From Psychrobacillus sp. BL-248-WT-3 (GTDB lineage: Bacteria > Bacillota > Bacilli > Bacillales_A > Planococcaceae): DNA of 52,736 nucleotides. A model generated the notes under the pieces. It was given only the letters and a program-made list of their open reading frames with translations. It was not told where the DNA came from and made no database searches. Made by a program: the position numbers and the translations under genes. Positions 17,517 through 29,415 of this stretch are shown here, one piece after another (the first letter of the stretch is position 1; every line of letters starts with the position of its first letter). The stretch is taken from the NCBI RefSeq assembly GCF_012843435.1, contig NZ_JABAFC010000027.1, positions 1 through 52,736 of the forward strand, given 5' to 3'.

Positions 17517-17522
17517 ACTATG

Positions 17523-17580
17523 TTCCTCAAGTAAACTGCTTTTCTTCTTAAAGAAAGTAGTTTATTTGAGGAATTTTTTG
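17523..17580 (+). terminator. riboswitch-controlled terminator of the pur operon
   Basis: TTCCTCAA (17523-17530) through the matching TTGAGGAA (17566-17573) form a long stem followed by six T. The 5' arm TTCCTCA can instead pair with TGAGGGA (17444-17450) of aptamer helix P1, so guanine binding favours termination. Confidence 0.92.
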
Positions 17581-17603
17581 TTTAAAAGGAAGGGACGAAA
17601 ATA

Positions 17604-18092
17604 ATGGACGCAAAAATTGGTGTAATTATGGGTAGTTCTAGTGATTGGGAAACGATGAAGCATAGCTGTGAAATATTAGATGAGTTACATATTCCATTTG
17701 AGAAACAGGTAGTATCTGCACATCGCACTCCTGATCTTATGTTTGAATATGCGGAACAAGCCCGAGGAAGAGGGATTCAGGTAATTATTGCAGGAGCAGG
17801 AGGAGCGGCACATTTACCAGGAATGGTGGCGGCAAAGACGACACTTCCGGTTATAGGTGTACCAGTACAATCCAAGGCATTGAATGGATTAGATTCTTTG
17901 TTATCAATTGTTCAAATGCCTGGAGGAGTTCCAGTAGCAACGGTGGCAATAGGTAAGGCCGGTGCTACAAATGCAGGTTTACTTGCTGCACAAATTCTTT
18001 CCATTCATAATGATGAAATTGCTATTCGGTTAGAAAATAGAAGAGAAGCAATTAAAAAAAATGTCTTAGAAAGTAATGGTGAGCTACGATGA
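17604..18092 (+). CDS. purE: N5-carboxyaminoimidazole ribonucleotide mutase
   Basis: A 162-residue class I PurE that converts N5-CAIR to CAIR. It shows the phosphate-binding [17 protein letters not shown] and the [11 protein letters not shown] loop. First gene of the operon after the riboswitch, with AAGGAAGGG before the ATG. It overlaps purK by four bases. Confidence 0.97.
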   Translation: MDAKIGVIMGSSSDWETMKHSCEILDELHIPFEKQVVSAHRTPDLMFEYAEQARGRGIQVIIAGAGGAAHLPGMVAAKTTLPVIGVPVQSKALNGLDSLLSIVQMPGGVPVATVAIGKAGATNAGLLAAQILSIHNDEIAIRLENRREAIKKNVLESNGELR

Positions 18093-19207
18093 AGACAATC
18101 TATCCGGGACAAACAATAGGGATTATTGGCGGGGGACAGCTCGGGAGAATGATGGCCCTTGCAGCTAAGGAAGCGGGATTTAAAGTGGCTGTCCTTGAAC
18201 CGAAGATGGACTCTCCTTGTGGTCAGATTGCAGATATTCAAATTGTTGCACCATATAACGATGAGGCAGCTTTAGAAGAGCTTGCCGAAGTTAGTGAAGT
18301 GATAACCTATGAATTTGAAAATATAGATTATGAAGGTTTAAAGAGACTTACAGAAATTGCTTATGTTCCTCAAGGAGCGGAGCTTGTAAAAATTACACAA
18401 GACCGAATTTTGGAGAAGAGATCGATTCGAGCAGCTGGAGTGCCAGTAGCAAAATTTATAGAGGTACAAAGCTTTGAGGAGCTATCCTCCAACATAGATA
18501 ATATCGGCTATCCATGCGTGGTGAAAACTACACGTGGAGGGTATGATGGAAAAGGACAGCAGATTGTTAAAAGTAAGGAAGAGTTACAACTAGCTAAGCC
18601 TCTTTTTCAACACTCACCATGCATAGCGGAAGCATTTGTACCATTTACTAAAGAGATTTCAGTAATTGTACAAAGAAACGGAAATGGAGAAACGTATTGC
18701 TTACCAATCGGAGAAAACATTCATGTGAACCATATTTTACATGAAACTATAGTGCCAGCGAGAATTAGTAAATCTCTATCTCAAAAAGCGGTAGAGGCTG
18801 CGGAAGTAATTGCGAACCATTTGAATCTTGTAGGAACGCTTGCTGTAGAAATGTTTGTGCTTGAAGGCGACAAGATATTAATAAATGAGTTAGCTCCTAG
18901 ACCTCATAATTCAGGTCACTATTCTATAGAAGCTTGTAATGTATCTCAATTTCATCAGCATATAAGAGCGGTGTGTGGCTGGCCTTTAAGACAACCGAAG
19001 CTATGGACGAACTCAGTTATGGTGAACATACTAGGACAGCATGTAATTCCTGTAACAAACTCGCTCAGCAAGTATCCGGATTGGTCTCTACACCTGTATG
19101 GCAAAAGTGAGGCTATGGAAAACAGAAAGATGGGACACGTTACGATTCTTTCGGACGATATTGAGAAAACACTAGTAGAAATCGAACAATCAAAAATTTG
19201 GTCTTAA
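18089..19207 (+). CDS. purK: 5-(carboxyamino)imidazole ribonucleotide synthase
   Basis: A 372-residue ATP-grasp enzyme making N5-CAIR from AIR, bicarbonate and ATP, the substrate of PurE. Visible are [20 protein letters not shown] at the N terminus, the ATP-grasp [13 protein letters not shown] and the metal-binding [18 protein letters not shown]. The ATGA overlap with purE implies coupled translation. Confidence 0.97.
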   Translation: MKTIYPGQTIGIIGGGQLGRMMALAAKEAGFKVAVLEPKMDSPCGQIADIQIVAPYNDEAALEELAEVSEVITYEFENIDYEGLKRLTEIAYVPQGAELVKITQDRILEKRSIRAAGVPVAKFIEVQSFEELSSNIDNIGYPCVVKTTRGGYDGKGQQIVKSKEELQLAKPLFQHSPCIAEAFVPFTKEISVIVQRNGNGETYCLPIGENIHVNHILHETIVPARISKSLSQKAVEAAEVIANHLNLVGTLAVEMFVLEGDKILINELAPRPHNSGHYSIEACNVSQFHQHIRAVCGWPLRQPKLWTNSVMVNILGQHVIPVTNSLSKYPDWSLHLYGKSEAMENRKMGHVTILSDDIEKTLVEIEQSKIWS

Positions 19208-19222
19208 TTTGGAGGAATAAAA

Positions 19223-20521
19223 ATGATAGAACGTTATACACGCCCTGAAATGGGAGCGATTTGGACAGAAGAAAACAAATACAATGCCTGGTTAGAGGTA
19301 GAAATTTTAGCCTGTGAGGCATGGGCAGAAATAGGTGATATTCCAAAGGAGGATGTCGCACTTCTTCGTAAAAATGCTTCCTTTTCGGTAGACCGTATTT
19401 TAGAGATTGAACAAGAGACAAGACATGATGTTGTAGCATTCACTCGTGCAGTATCGGAAACATTAGGAGAAGAGCGTAAATGGGTACATTATGGATTAAC
19501 TTCTACAGACGTAGTCGACACTGCTCTTTCTTATGTGATTAAACAAGCGAACAGCATTTTACGAAAAGACATTCAAAACTTTATCGAAATCTTAGAAAAT
19601 AAAGCAAAAGAACATAAATATACGGTAATGATGGGACGTACTCATGGTGTTCATGCAGAGCCGACTACATTCGGTTTAAAGCTAGCACTATGGACAGAAG
19701 AAATGAAGCGTAACCTGGAGCGCTTTGAAGCAGCAGCTAAAGTAATTGAGACAGGTAAGATGTCAGGAGCGGTTGGTACGTATGCAAACATCGATCCATT
19801 TGTAGAGCAGTACGTATGTGAAAAGCTCGGATTAGCAGCTTCTCCAATCTCTACTCAAACCTTACAGCGTGATCGTCATGCTCAATATTTAAGTGTAATA
19901 GCGCTAGTAGCTACTTCTATCGAAAAATTTGCTACAGAGATTCGTGGACTGCAAAAGTCAGAAACTCGTGAAGTAGAAGAGTTTTTCTCAAAAGGACAAA
20001 AGGGTTCATCAGCAATGCCACATAAACGTAATCCAATTGGATCTGAGAATATGGTTGGGATGGCAAGACTTATTCGTGGTTATATGATGACTGCCTATGA
20101 AAACGTAGCGCTATGGCATGAAAGAGATATCTCTCATTCATCTGCAGAGCGTGTAATCTTACCGGATGCAACTATTGCATTGAACTATATGTTGAATCGT
20201 TTTAGTAACATTGTGAAGAACCTTACCGTGTTCCCTGAGAACATGAAACGAAATATGGATTCCACGTTAGGTTTAATATATTCACAGCGAGTTTTACTTG
20301 CATTGATCGACAAAGGGCTGGCGCGCGAAACAGCATACGATACGGTACAGCCACTTGCTATGAAGGCATGGGAATCTCAAAAGGCATTCCGTACCTTTGT
20401 GGATGCAGATGAAAAAATTACTTCATTATTAACTAAAGAAGAATTGGATGATTGCTTTGACTACAATTACCACATTCAGCACGTCGATATGATTTTTGAC
20501 CGCTTAGGCTTAAATAAATAG
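19223..20521 (+). CDS. purB: adenylosuccinate lyase
   Basis: A 432-residue fumarase-superfamily lyase that acts twice in purine synthesis, splitting fumarate from SAICAR and from adenylosuccinate. The signature [14 protein letters not shown] carries the catalytic serine loop; [11 protein letters not shown] and [10 protein letters not shown] hold the other active-site residues. It begins 15 bases after purK with GGAGGAA upstream. Confidence 0.97.
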   Translation: MIERYTRPEMGAIWTEENKYNAWLEVEILACEAWAEIGDIPKEDVALLRKNASFSVDRILEIEQETRHDVVAFTRAVSETLGEERKWVHYGLTSTDVVDTALSYVIKQANSILRKDIQNFIEILENKAKEHKYTVMMGRTHGVHAEPTTFGLKLALWTEEMKRNLERFEAAAKVIETGKMSGAVGTYANIDPFVEQYVCEKLGLAASPISTQTLQRDRHAQYLSVIALVATSIEKFATEIRGLQKSETREVEEFFSKGQKGSSAMPHKRNPIGSENMVGMARLIRGYMMTAYENVALWHERDISHSSAERVILPDATIALNYMLNRFSNIVKNLTVFPENMKRNMDSTLGLIYSQRVLLALIDKGLARETAYDTVQPLAMKAWESQKAFRTFVDADEKITSLLTKEELDDCFDYNYHIQHVDMIFDRLGLNK

Positions 20522-20569
20522 AGTTAACAAAAACATCAAGACATATCTGATTATATGGGGGAAACTATC

Positions 20570-21286
20570 GTGATAAAAGGCGATCTATTATACGAAGGTA
20601 AAGCAAAAAGATTATATGTAACGGAGAACGAAGAGGTTCTCTACGTTACATATAAGGATAGTGCAACTGCATTTAACGGAGAGAAGAAGGCAGAAATCAA
20701 TGGTAAGGGCATATTAAATAACAAAATTACTACTATTCTTTTCGAACAGCTAAAGAAGTATGGGATTGAATCTCATTTTATTGAGCAGCTTTCTGAAAAT
20801 GACCAACTGGTAAAGAAAGTAGAGATTATCCCGCTTGAGGTTGTTGTAAGAAATATAGCTGCCGGAAGTCTTTCTAAGAGACTTGGTTTGGAAGAGGGGA
20901 CCCTTCTAAAACATCCAATTGTTGAGTTTTATCTAAAGGATGACGAGCTTGGTGACCCACTTTTAACAAATGCACATTTAGATTTATTGGAAATTGCTTC
21001 TTCTGAAGAAATAGATACGCTTCAAACGATGGCACTTAAGGTTAACCAAGTGCTTCTCCCAATATTCTCTGATATTGGTGTTACTTTAGTAGATTTCAAA
21101 TTAGAGTTTGGTAAAACAGCTGACGGTTCTATTTTGCTTGCCGATGAAATCTCTCCGGATACTTGTCGACTTTGGGACAAGGAAACAAACCAAAAACTAG
21201 ATAAAGACGTGTTCAGACGCAATTTAGGAAGCTTAACAGAGGTTTATGAGATTATACTTTCCCGTCTAGGAGGACTATCAAAATGA
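20570..21286 (+). CDS. purC: phosphoribosylaminoimidazole-succinocarboxamide synthase
   Basis: A 238-residue enzyme making SAICAR from CAIR, aspartate and ATP. Motifs are [30 protein letters not shown] and [11 protein letters not shown] prefer GTG at 20570 because GGGGGAA (20557-20563) is well placed for it and the resulting N terminus matches the family; the ATG at 20555 has no ribosome binding site. Overlaps purS by four bases. Confidence 0.95.
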   Translation: MIKGDLLYEGKAKRLYVTENEEVLYVTYKDSATAFNGEKKAEINGKGILNNKITTILFEQLKKYGIESHFIEQLSENDQLVKKVEIIPLEVVVRNIAAGSLSKRLGLEEGTLLKHPIVEFYLKDDELGDPLLTNAHLDLLEIASSEEIDTLQTMALKVNQVLLPIFSDIGVTLVDFKLEFGKTADGSILLADEISPDTCRLWDKETNQKLDKDVFRRNLGSLTEVYEIILSRLGGLSK

Positions 21287-21537
21287 AAAAAGTTAAAGTA
21301 TATGTGACACTTCGTGAAAGTGTATTAGATCCACAAGGGAGTGCAGTAATGGGTGCACTACATTCTATGGAATACAAAGAAGTTACGGACGTGAGAATTG
21401 GTAAATATCTGGAGCTCCAAATAGAAGAAGGAACACGTGATTTAGATGCAATGATAAGAGAGATGTGTGAAAAGCTTTTAACGAATACAGTAATCGAAGA
21501 TTATCGCTATGAGGTGGAGGAGGCTGTCAGCAAATGA
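21283..21537 (+). CDS. purS: FGAM synthase subunit PurS
   Basis: An 84-residue small subunit that bridges PurQ and PurL in formylglycinamidine ribonucleotide synthase of Gram-positive bacteria. The N-terminal [20 protein letters not shown] is typical. It overlaps both neighbours by four bases, keeping the three subunits stoichiometric. Confidence 0.96.
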   Translation: MKKVKVYVTLRESVLDPQGSAVMGALHSMEYKEVTDVRIGKYLELQIEEGTRDLDAMIREMCEKLLTNTVIEDYRYEVEEAVSK

Positions 21538-22220
21538 AGTTCGCTGTCATCGTATTTCCAGGATCCAATTGTGATTTAGATATGTACCATGCGATTAAAG
21601 ATGAGCTTGGCGAAGAAGTAGAATACGTTTGGCATGATGAGAAGGATTTAAGCAAATTTGATGCCATTTTACTGCCAGGTGGGTTCTCTTATGGTGACTA
21701 CCTACGTTGTGGTGCCATTTCTCGCTTCTCAAATATTATGTCTGAAGTGGTGAAGGCTGCAGAAGCTGGTAAGCCAGTTCTAGGTGTTTGTAATGGCTTT
21801 CAAGTGCTGACAGAGGCGGGGCTATTACCTGGAGCCTTATTGCGCAACAAAGATTTGAAATTTATGTGTCGCACGGTTGACTTAAGAGTAGTAAATAATG
21901 AAACCCAATTTACCTCTGCTTATAAGAAGAATGATGTGATTCAGATCCCGATTGCCCACGGAGAAGGTAATTATTATTGTGATGAACTAACATTGATGTC
22001 ACTAAAGGAAAACAACCAAATTGTCTTTACCTATGCTTCTGACAATCCAAATGGAAGCATAGAAGATATTGCAGGTATTGTAAACGAAAGAGGAAATGTA
22101 CTTGGGATGATGCCTCACCCAGAGCGCGCTGTAAGCGAAATGATGGGTGGAAGTGATGGATTAGCATTATTCAAATCTATTTTGAAACAGTGGAGGGAAT
22201 CTCATGTCAGTCATGCTTGA
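21534..22220 (+). CDS. purQ: FGAM synthase glutaminase subunit PurQ
   Basis: A 228-residue class I glutamine amidotransferase that delivers ammonia to PurL. The nucleophile cysteine is in [22 protein letters not shown] holds the histidine and glutamate. It overlaps purL by 17 bases. Confidence 0.97.
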   Translation: MKFAVIVFPGSNCDLDMYHAIKDELGEEVEYVWHDEKDLSKFDAILLPGGFSYGDYLRCGAISRFSNIMSEVVKAAEAGKPVLGVCNGFQVLTEAGLLPGALLRNKDLKFMCRTVDLRVVNNETQFTSAYKKNDVIQIPIAHGEGNYYCDELTLMSLKENNQIVFTYASDNPNGSIEDIAGIVNERGNVLGMMPHPERAVSEMMGGSDGLALFKSILKQWRESHVSHA

Positions 22221-24435
22221 ACCGAATGCGGAGCAGATTAAAGAACAAAAGCTATATGCTCAAATGGGAATGTCCGATGAAGAATTTGCGATGGTGGAAA
22301 AAATCCTAGGAAGACTGCCTAATTATACAGAGACTGGTTTATTCTCTGTTATGTGGTCGGAGCACTGCTCTTATAAAAATTCTAAGCCAGTTCTACGTAA
22401 ATTCCCTACAAAGGGACCTCAAGTTTTACAAGGGCCAGGAGAGGGTGCAGGTATTGTCGACATTGGTGATGGGCAGGCTGTAGTTTTTAAAATGGAATCG
22501 CATAACCATCCCTCTGCAATCGAGCCTTATCAAGGAGCTGCAACAGGAGTAGGCGGAATTATTCGAGATGTCTTTTCAATGGGAGCACGTCCAATTGCTA
22601 TGTTAAATTCTTTGCGATTTGGTGAACTAAAAACACCACGCGTTAAATATTTGTTTGAAGAAGTAGTGGCAGGTATTGCTGGCTATGGTAACTGTATTGG
22701 TATTCCAACAGTTGGCGGAGAAATTCAGTTTGATGACTGTTACGAGGGTAACCCACTAGTAAATGCTATGTGTGTCGGTTTAATCAACCATGAGGATATC
22801 CAAAAAGGAATAGCAGCTGGTGAAGGTAATACAGTGATGTATGCTGGAGCAAAAACAGGACGTGATGGAATTCATGGTGCGACATTCGCCTCGGAAGAAT
22901 TGACGGAAGCTTCTGAAGAAAAGCGTCCTGCAGTTCAAGTAGGGGATCCATTTATGGAAAAGCTTTTATTAGAAGCATGTCTAGAGGTTATTAAATCGGA
23001 TGCAATTATCGGGATTCAAGACATGGGAGCAGCTGGTTTAACTTCTTCCTCGGCAGAAATGGCTTCAAAAGCTGGGCACGGAGTAGAGATGAACTTAGAC
23101 TTTGTTCCACAGCGCGAAACTGGTATGACTGCCTATGAAATGATGCTATCTGAATCACAGGAACGCATGCTAATTGTTGTTAAAAAGGGCCGTGAAGAAG
23201 AAATCGTTGAGGTTTTTGAAAAGTATGGTCTAGATTGTGTTGCTGTAGGTAAGGTAACAAATGATAAAATGCTTCGCCTTCTTCATAATGGCGAGATTGT
23301 AGCCGAGGTTCCAGCAGATGCACTTGCTGAGGAAGCACCGGTTTATCATAAGCCTTCTAAGATTCCTGCTTATTACACAGAATTCCAAGCTATGGAAAAC
23401 AAAGAACCTGTAGTAACGGACTATAACGAAACGCTTTTAAAGCTTCTTCAACAGCCTACAATTGCTTCAAAGGAATGGGTGTACGATCAATATGACTATC
23501 AGGTTAGAACTAGTACAGTAGTTACTCCTGGTTCCGATGCAGCAGTTGTACGTGTTCGTGGGACAAATAAAGGCCTTGCTATGACGACAGATTGCAACTC
23601 TCGCTATATTTACTTAGATCCAGTAGCCGGAGGGAAAATTGCAGTGGCAGAGGCAGCACGTAATGTAGTGTGTTCAGGAGCTAAGCCATTGGCAATTACT
23701 GATTGTCTGAATTTCGGTAACCCTGAAAACCCGGAAATCTTCTGGCAGTTAGATCAGTCAGCAGAAGGGATAGCTGCTGCGTGTATCGCCTTAGACTCAC
23801 CGGTAATTGGAGGAAATGTGTCCCTTTATAATGAAAGAAGTGGAACAGCCGTTTATCCAACACCAACCATTGGTCTTGTAGGATTAGTAGAGGATTTGGC
23901 TCATGTAACAACTCAATTTGTTAAGCAAGCGGAAGATCTCGTTTATTTGATAGGTGACACTAAAACAGAATTCGGTGGATCGGAGCTACAAAAATTAGTT
24001 GAAGGTCGCATTTTTGGTCAAGCACCTTCCATTGATTTAGAGGTAGAAGCAGCTCGCCAACAAGCCTTATTATCAGCTATTCAAGCTGGTTTAGTACAGT
24101 CAGCCCACGATATCGCAGAGGGTGGCTTTGCAGTAGCATTAGCTGAAAAAGCATTTGGCGCTAAAGGTCTTGGAGTAGAAGTGACGGTTCAAGGTTCCGC
24201 AGTAACGACTTTATTCAGTGAATCCCAATCTCGTTTCATCGTGACGATCAAGCCAGAGGATGCTGATCAGTTTGAAGCAATTGTAGAAGATGCTGTGAAA
24301 ATTGGTCAGGTAACTGATACAAATAATCTAGTAATCTCTCAAGAAGACGGAACTACATGGATCAGCGGTTCTGTTGACGAATTCCGTTCCGCTTGGAAAG
24401 GAGCCATACCATGCTTGCTGAAATCAGAGGCTTAA
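22204..24435 (+). CDS. purL: FGAM synthase large subunit PurL
   Basis: A 743-residue small-type PurL (no fused glutaminase) that makes FGAM from FGAR with ATP and ammonia. Motifs [33 protein letters not shown] and [17 protein letters not shown] are standard. GGAGG at 22192-22196 supports the ATG at 22204. It works as a PurLQS complex. Confidence 0.97.
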   Translation: MSVMLEPNAEQIKEQKLYAQMGMSDEEFAMVEKILGRLPNYTETGLFSVMWSEHCSYKNSKPVLRKFPTKGPQVLQGPGEGAGIVDIGDGQAVVFKMESHNHPSAIEPYQGAATGVGGIIRDVFSMGARPIAMLNSLRFGELKTPRVKYLFEEVVAGIAGYGNCIGIPTVGGEIQFDDCYEGNPLVNAMCVGLINHEDIQKGIAAGEGNTVMYAGAKTGRDGIHGATFASEELTEASEEKRPAVQVGDPFMEKLLLEACLEVIKSDAIIGIQDMGAAGLTSSSAEMASKAGHGVEMNLDFVPQRETGMTAYEMMLSESQERMLIVVKKGREEEIVEVFEKYGLDCVAVGKVTNDKMLRLLHNGEIVAEVPADALAEEAPVYHKPSKIPAYYTEFQAMENKEPVVTDYNETLLKLLQQPTIASKEWVYDQYDYQVRTSTVVTPGSDAAVVRVRGTNKGLAMTTDCNSRYIYLDPVAGGKIAVAEAARNVVCSGAKPLAITDCLNFGNPENPEIFWQLDQSAEGIAAACIALDSPVIGGNVSLYNERSGTAVYPTPTIGLVGLVEDLAHVTTQFVKQAEDLVYLIGDTKTEFGGSELQKLVEGRIFGQAPSIDLEVEAARQQALLSAIQAGLVQSAHDIAEGGFAVALAEKAFGAKGLGVEVTVQGSAVTTLFSESQSRFIVTIKPEDADQFEAIVEDAVKIGQVTDTNNLVISQEDGTTWISGSVDEFRSAWKGAIPCLLKSEA

Positions 24436-25832
24436 ATGAAGAATGTGGTGTGTTTGGTATTTGGGGTCACACCCAGCCAGCGGCCATGAGTTATTATGGA
24501 CTGCATGCATTACAGCACCGAGGACAGGAGGGTGCAGGGATCGTTGTAACTGATGGCAAATCCTTACGCGCGGTTAAAGGCGAAGGCCTTGTGAATGACG
24601 TGTTTAATAATGGAAAGCTGGAGCAGCTGGAAGGGCACTCGGCTATTGCTCATGTTCGTTATGCAACAGCAGGAGGATCTGGACTTGAGAATGTACAGCC
24701 TTTACTATTCAATTCTACGACAGGCAGCTTAGCCATTGCGCACAATGGTAACATCGTCAATGCTACTCGTTTGAAGCGTAACCTAGAGCAGCAAGGAAGT
24801 ATTTTTCAAACGACTTCAGATACAGAAGTGCTTGCTCACTTATTAAAAAAGAGTAAGTTACCCTCCTTTGAAGAGCGTGCAAAGCAATCTCTTCGATTAC
24901 TAGAAGGAGCCTTTGCCTTCATCATTCTGACCGAGGATGGCATGCTAGTCGCACAGGATCCGCAAGGCATGCGTCCTCTTTCCCTAGGGAAATTAGACGA
25001 TGCTTGGGTAGTGGCTTCTGAAACAAGTGCCTTCGATTTAATCGGAGCAGAGCTAGTACGCTCTATCCATCCAGGAGAGCTTTTAATTATTAATGACGAA
25101 GGTTGTCGTTCGGAACGTTATATTGAAAAAAAGGACCGTGCGATATGTACAATGGAGTATGTCTACTTTTCTCGCCCGGACTCTGATATAGATGGCATAA
25201 ATATTCATATGGCAAGAAAGCGTTTAGGAAAGCAACTAGCAAATGAAGTATTCATCGATGCAGATGTGGTAACAGGTGTCCCAGACTCCAGTATTTCTGC
25301 AGCAATAGGATTTTCAGAATCAACGGGTATTCCGTATGAGCTAGGTCTGATCAAAAACCGTTATGTTGGCCGAACGTTTATCCAGCCATCGCAGGACTTA
25401 CGTGAGCGTGGAGTTAAGATGAAGCTATCACCAGTTCGTCAAGTCGTGAAAGGCAAGCGTGTGGTTATGGTTGATGACTCTATCGTTCGTGGAACTACCT
25501 CTAGAAGAATTGTAAATATGCTAAAGGAGGCAGGAGCGACAGAGGTTCACGTAGTTATTAGTTCTCCTCCTTTAAAGAATCCATGCTTTTATGGGATAGA
25601 TATTAGTTCTGATTCTGAACTGATTGCAGCAAATAATTCTATTGAAGAAATGCGTGAATTGATTGGTGCAGATTCCCTTTCCTTCTTATCGGTGGAGGGA
25701 ATGGTAGAAGCTATTGGCAGACCAGACGGTGAAAAAAATTGTGGTCATTGCTTAGCCTGCTTTACTGGAGAATACCCAACAGATATATTTCCAGACACAA
25801 AATTACCACATGAAAAAGAGCTTGTTCGATAG
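24411..25832 (+). CDS. purF: amidophosphoribosyltransferase
   Basis: A 473-residue enzyme for the first committed step, PRPP plus glutamine to phosphoribosylamine. From the ATG at 24411 (after AAAGGAG) the first 11 residues [11 protein letters not shown] are the propeptide cut off before catalytic Cys12 (CGVFGIWG), exactly the Bacillus arrangement; the longer frame from 24393 would begin on the ribosome binding site. The PRPP loop [13 protein letters not shown] and the late iron-sulfur cysteines ([14 protein letters not shown]) are present. It overlaps purL by 25 bases. Confidence 0.97.
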   Translation: MLAEIRGLNEECGVFGIWGHTQPAAMSYYGLHALQHRGQEGAGIVVTDGKSLRAVKGEGLVNDVFNNGKLEQLEGHSAIAHVRYATAGGSGLENVQPLLFNSTTGSLAIAHNGNIVNATRLKRNLEQQGSIFQTTSDTEVLAHLLKKSKLPSFEERAKQSLRLLEGAFAFIILTEDGMLVAQDPQGMRPLSLGKLDDAWVVASETSAFDLIGAELVRSIHPGELLIINDEGCRSERYIEKKDRAICTMEYVYFSRPDSDIDGINIHMARKRLGKQLANEVFIDADVVTGVPDSSISAAIGFSESTGIPYELGLIKNRYVGRTFIQPSQDLRERGVKMKLSPVRQVVKGKRVVMVDDSIVRGTTSRRIVNMLKEAGATEVHVVISSPPLKNPCFYGIDISSDSELIAANNSIEEMRELIGADSLSFLSVEGMVEAIGRPDGEKNCGHCLACFTGEYPTDIFPDTKLPHEKELVR

Positions 25833-25843
25833 GAGGATTATAG

Positions 25844-26899
25844 ATGTCAAAAGCATATGAAAAAGCTGGTGTAAATATTGAAGCTGGCTATGAAGCAGTT
25901 GAACGCATGAAATCACATGTCGAACGTACAGCTAGAAAAGGAATCATGGGTACTTTTGGTGGCTTTGGAGGAATGTTCGACTTATCTTCTTTAAATTATA
26001 AAGAACCAGTCTTAATCTCTGGGACTGATGGTGTAGGAACAAAGCTTAAGCTTGCCTTTATGATGGACAGTCACGACACAATTGGTATCGATTGTGTTGC
26101 TATGTGTGTAAATGACATCGCTGCACAAGGAGCAGAGCCTTTATTCTTCTTAGATTATGTAGCGGTAGGTAAGGCAGTACCAACTCGTATCGAACAAATT
26201 GTAAAGGGCGTTGCAGATGGATGTGTTCAGTCTGGTGCAGCCTTAATAGGCGGAGAAACGGCAGAAATGCCAGGGCTTTATGAAGAGAATGAGTACGATT
26301 TAGCGGGGTTTGCTGTTGGTGCTTGTGAAAAAGCAAAAATAGTAACAGGTGAGCAGATTAGCGAAGGAGATGTATTAGTTGGTATAGCCTCTAGTGGTGT
26401 TCATTCCAATGGATATTCTCTTGTACGTAAAATAGTATTTGAAGAGCAAGGGTATACAACAGATACGATAGTGGAGGGTTTTGAGGACCTTGGAGAAATT
26501 GGCAAGGCTCTCTTAACTCCTACTAAGATTTATGCAAAACCAGTAATGGAGTTACATCAGCAATTAAACATCCATGGTATGGCACATGTAACTGGCGGAG
26601 GATTCTATGAAAACCTCCCACGTATGATGCCAGAAGGGTTGGCAACTGAAATAGATCTTGGTTCTTGGGAAGTGCTACCGATATTCCAATTCCTCAAGGA
26701 AAAGGGGCAGCTGACTGATAGAGATCTTTATAATGTATTTAATATGGGAATTGGCTTTGTACTAGCTTTAACTGAGGAAGAGGCAGAAAAGGCGATTGCT
26801 ATAGCTGAGACTCATGGAGAAAAAGCATACACAATCGGTCGTGTGGTAAAAGGGGAAGGCGTACTATTCAACGGAACACATGACGGGAGTTTAGTGTAA
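25844..26899 (+). CDS. purM: phosphoribosylformylglycinamidine cyclo-ligase (AIR synthetase)
   Basis: A 351-residue enzyme closing the imidazole ring to AIR. It shows [24 protein letters not shown] and [22 protein letters not shown] precedes the start by seven bases, and its stop overlaps the purN start (TAATG). Confidence 0.97.
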   Translation: MSKAYEKAGVNIEAGYEAVERMKSHVERTARKGIMGTFGGFGGMFDLSSLNYKEPVLISGTDGVGTKLKLAFMMDSHDTIGIDCVAMCVNDIAAQGAEPLFFLDYVAVGKAVPTRIEQIVKGVADGCVQSGAALIGGETAEMPGLYEENEYDLAGFAVGACEKAKIVTGEQISEGDVLVGIASSGVHSNGYSLVRKIVFEEQGYTTDTIVEGFEDLGEIGKALLTPTKIYAKPVMELHQQLNIHGMAHVTGGGFYENLPRMMPEGLATEIDLGSWEVLPIFQFLKEKGQLTDRDLYNVFNMGIGFVLALTEEEAEKAIAIAETHGEKAYTIGRVVKGEGVLFNGTHDGSLV

Positions 26900-27468
26900 T
26901 GAGTACAGGTCCAAAGTTTGCCGTCTTCGCTTCAGGAAGCGGCACTAATTTTCAAGCAATCTATGATGCGGTTAGGACGGGTAAGCTGGTAGGTGAACCC
27001 GTCTTAGTTGTAACAAACAGACCAGATGCATATGTTGTGGATCGTGCAAAGGCAGTAGGAATTGAAACGCTAATATGTAAGCCATCCGATTTTTCTACAA
27101 AGGAAGCTTATGAGCAGGATATTTTAAACGAATTACAAGAGTTACAGGTAGAATGGCTAGTGCTTGCTGGTTACATGAGATTGGTTGGCAATGTGTTACT
27201 GGATGCATATCCGAATCGTATAGTTAATATTCATCCTTCCTTGTTACCCGCCTTCCCTGGAAAAGACGCTATCGGTCAAGCGATGGAGCATGGAGTGAAG
27301 GTTACAGGAGTTACTGTACATTTAGTAGATGCTGGCATGGACACTGGACCTATATTATCTCAATGTGCAGTAGAGGTTGTTGCTGATGACCGAGAGAAGA
27401 CTGAGGAAAGAATTCATGCAGTAGAGCATGAATTATACGTAAAGGCCTTGCAACAGCTGTGGAGCTAG
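26899..27468 (+). CDS. purN: phosphoribosylglycinamide formyltransferase
   Basis: A 189-residue transformylase that uses 10-formyl-tetrahydrofolate to make FGAR. Catalytic Asn-His-Asp appear in NIHPSLLPAFPG and VHLVDAGMDTGPI; GSGTNFQAI binds phosphate. Its last codons, GCTGTGGAGCTA (27456-27467), recur at 27790-27801, bracketing the inserted segment before purH. Confidence 0.97.
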   Translation: MSTGPKFAVFASGSGTNFQAIYDAVRTGKLVGEPVLVVTNRPDAYVVDRAKAVGIETLICKPSDFSTKEAYEQDILNELQELQVEWLVLAGYMRLVGNVLLDAYPNRIVNIHPSLLPAFPGKDAIGQAMEHGVKVTGVTVHLVDAGMDTGPILSQCAVEVVADDREKTEERIHAVEHELYVKALQQLWS

Positions 27469-27801
27469 CCGACCTTGCTTTCTGCCAGCATAGAGCTTAT
27501 GGAAAGATAACTTATTTAAAAATTAGGACCAATAGATCACAGATTTGCGCTTTCGGCGGACGCTTTCCGTGGGGTGAGCGATAAGCCATCCCCCGTCGCT
27601 TACGCGCGTGGTTGGGATGTCTTATCTGTCTCACTCTTCCCACTGGAGTCGCCGCCTACAGCTTTAATCACATGTAGTGCAGGTAGGGAAATTAGAAGGG
27701 CAAAGTTAAATTAATCCTTTATTTTATGTTATGCATGAAACTTAACATATTTAACTTTCACTAGAGGGGCTAACGAATAATTTACAATTGCTGTGGAGCT
27801 A
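27456..27801. repeat. inserted segment between purN and purH bounded by 12-bp direct repeats
   Basis: GCTGTGGAGCTA at 27456-27467 is repeated exactly at 27790-27801, with a further CAA match two mismatches upstream. The enclosed segment contains a foldback element. In Bacillus purH follows purN closely, so this looks like an insertion with target duplication. I see no open reading frame for a transposase. Confidence 0.6.
27540..27668. repeat. foldback intergenic repeat, copy A
   Basis: The core 27555-27656 (GGACGCTTTCCGTGGGGTGA through GGAGTCGCCGCC) is nearly identical to 34533-34631. Its halves are inverted: GTGGGGTGAG with CTCACTCTTCCCAC, GATAAGCCATC with GATGTCTTATC, and GGCGG with CCGCC. 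It would fold into one long stem. Related CGCTTTCC...GGAGTCGCCG elements are common in Bacillaceae intergenic DNA. Confidence 0.88.
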
Positions 27802-27862
27802 CCCCCGTACTTTTCATTTAAATATTTAATATCGATTTTTCAAAAAATTAGGAGGAATTATT

Positions 27863-29398
27863 GTGTCTAAACGTGCGTTAATCAGTGTATCTGATAAATC
27901 AGGAATTCTTGAGTTTGCAAAAGAGCTGGAACAGCTTGGGTATGAAATTTTATCAACTGGAGGTACCAAATCATTTTTAGAGAAAAATGGAGTTGCTATT
28001 ACCTCTGTTGACCAAGTAACTAATTTTCCAGAGATTTTGGATGGTCGAGTAAAAACATTAAACCCAATGATTCACGGTGGATTACTAGCAAAGCATGATG
28101 ATCCCTCTCACCAAGCTCAATTAGAAGAACATAACATAACCCCAATCCAAGTGGTTTGCGTAAACCTTTATCCTTTCCGTGAAACTATTTCAAAACCTGA
28201 TGTAGCATTTGAAGATGCTATTGAAAACATCGATATTGGTGGACCGTCTATGCTACGCTCAGCAGCTAAAAATCATCAGTATGTAACAGTAGTTACTGAT
28301 ACAACTGATTACGAAGAAGTGTTAAGTCAGCTAAAAGAAACTGGAGAAACTACTATTGAAACACGTCGTAGACTTGCAGCTAAAGTATTCCGTCACACAG
28401 CAGCTTATGATGCGTTAATCGCAGATTATATGACAAATCTTACGGGAGAAGAATTCCCTGAGCTATTAACTCTTACATATGAGCGTAAGCAAGCTTTGCG
28501 TTATGGAGAAAATCCTCATCAACAGGCTGCATTCTACAAACGCCCACTTGGTTCTGATTTCTCGATCGCATCTGCTAAGCAATTACACGGTAAGGAGCTT
28601 TCTTATAACAATATCCAAGATGCAAATGCTGCTATCCAAATTGTTAAGGAATTTGAATTGCCAGCTGCAGTTGCTGTGAAGCATATGAATCCATGTGGAG
28701 TAGGTACAGGAAACACAATTTCCGAGGCATTCCAAAAAGCTTATGAAGCAGATTCTACATCTATTTTTGGAGGAATTGTGGCTTTAAACCGTGAAGTGGA
28801 TGCTACTACTGCTAAAACATTAGCAGGCATTTTCTTAGAGATTATTATTGCTCCGTCCTTCTCCGAGGAAGCCATTGCAATGCTAACTGCTAAGAAGAAC
28901 ATTCGTCTTTTAACTATTTCCTATGAGCAAACGAAAAAAGACAAATGGAATACGGTCTCAGTAGAGGGTGGATTATTAATACAATCTCCAGATACTTACG
29001 GGTTAAAGGATGCAGATGTTCGAGTAGTTACAGAACGTCAGCCTACAGAGGAAGAATGGAAATCGATGACATTGGGATGGAATGTAGTAAAGCATGTTAA
29101 ATCTAACGCCATCGTGGTAGCGAATGAAGAAATGACAGTAGGTGTAGGAGCAGGCCAGATGAACCGTGTAGGATCTGCTAAAATCGCTCTTGAACAAGCA
29201 GGTGATCTTGCAAAAGGAGCTAGTCTTGCATCAGATGCTTTCTTCCCTATGAATGATACGGTAGAGGCAGCTGCCAAAGCTGGTGTTACAGCAATTATTC
29301 AAACTGGTGGATCTGTGAAAGACCAGGATTCAATTGATAAAGCTAACGAGTATGGAATTGCGATGGTATTTACTGGCGTGCGCCATTTTAAACATTAA
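27863..29398 (+). CDS. purH: bifunctional AICAR transformylase / IMP cyclohydrolase
   Basis: A 511-residue enzyme for the last two steps to IMP. The N-terminal MGS-like cyclohydrolase domain has [17 protein letters not shown] and [15 protein letters not shown]; the transformylase domain has [15 protein letters not shown] and [13 protein letters not shown]. The start is GTG at 27863 after AGGAGG. It is separated from purN by the inserted segment, but no terminator is evident, so it should still be in the operon. Confidence 0.97.
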   Translation: MSKRALISVSDKSGILEFAKELEQLGYEILSTGGTKSFLEKNGVAITSVDQVTNFPEILDGRVKTLNPMIHGGLLAKHDDPSHQAQLEEHNITPIQVVCVNLYPFRETISKPDVAFEDAIENIDIGGPSMLRSAAKNHQYVTVVTDTTDYEEVLSQLKETGETTIETRRRLAAKVFRHTAAYDALIADYMTNLTGEEFPELLTLTYERKQALRYGENPHQQAAFYKRPLGSDFSIASAKQLHGKELSYNNIQDANAAIQIVKEFELPAAVAVKHMNPCGVGTGNTISEAFQKAYEADSTSIFGGIVALNREVDATTAKTLAGIFLEIIIAPSFSEEAIAMLTAKKNIRLLTISYEQTKKDKWNTVSVEGGLLIQSPDTYGLKDADVRVVTERQPTEEEWKSMTLGWNVVKHVKSNAIVVANEEMTVGVGAGQMNRVGSAKIALEQAGDLAKGASLASDAFFPMNDTVEAAAKAGVTAIIQTGGSVKDQDSIDKANEYGIAMVFTGVRHFKH

Positions 29399-29415
29399 GG
29401 AGGCTTCCCACATTC

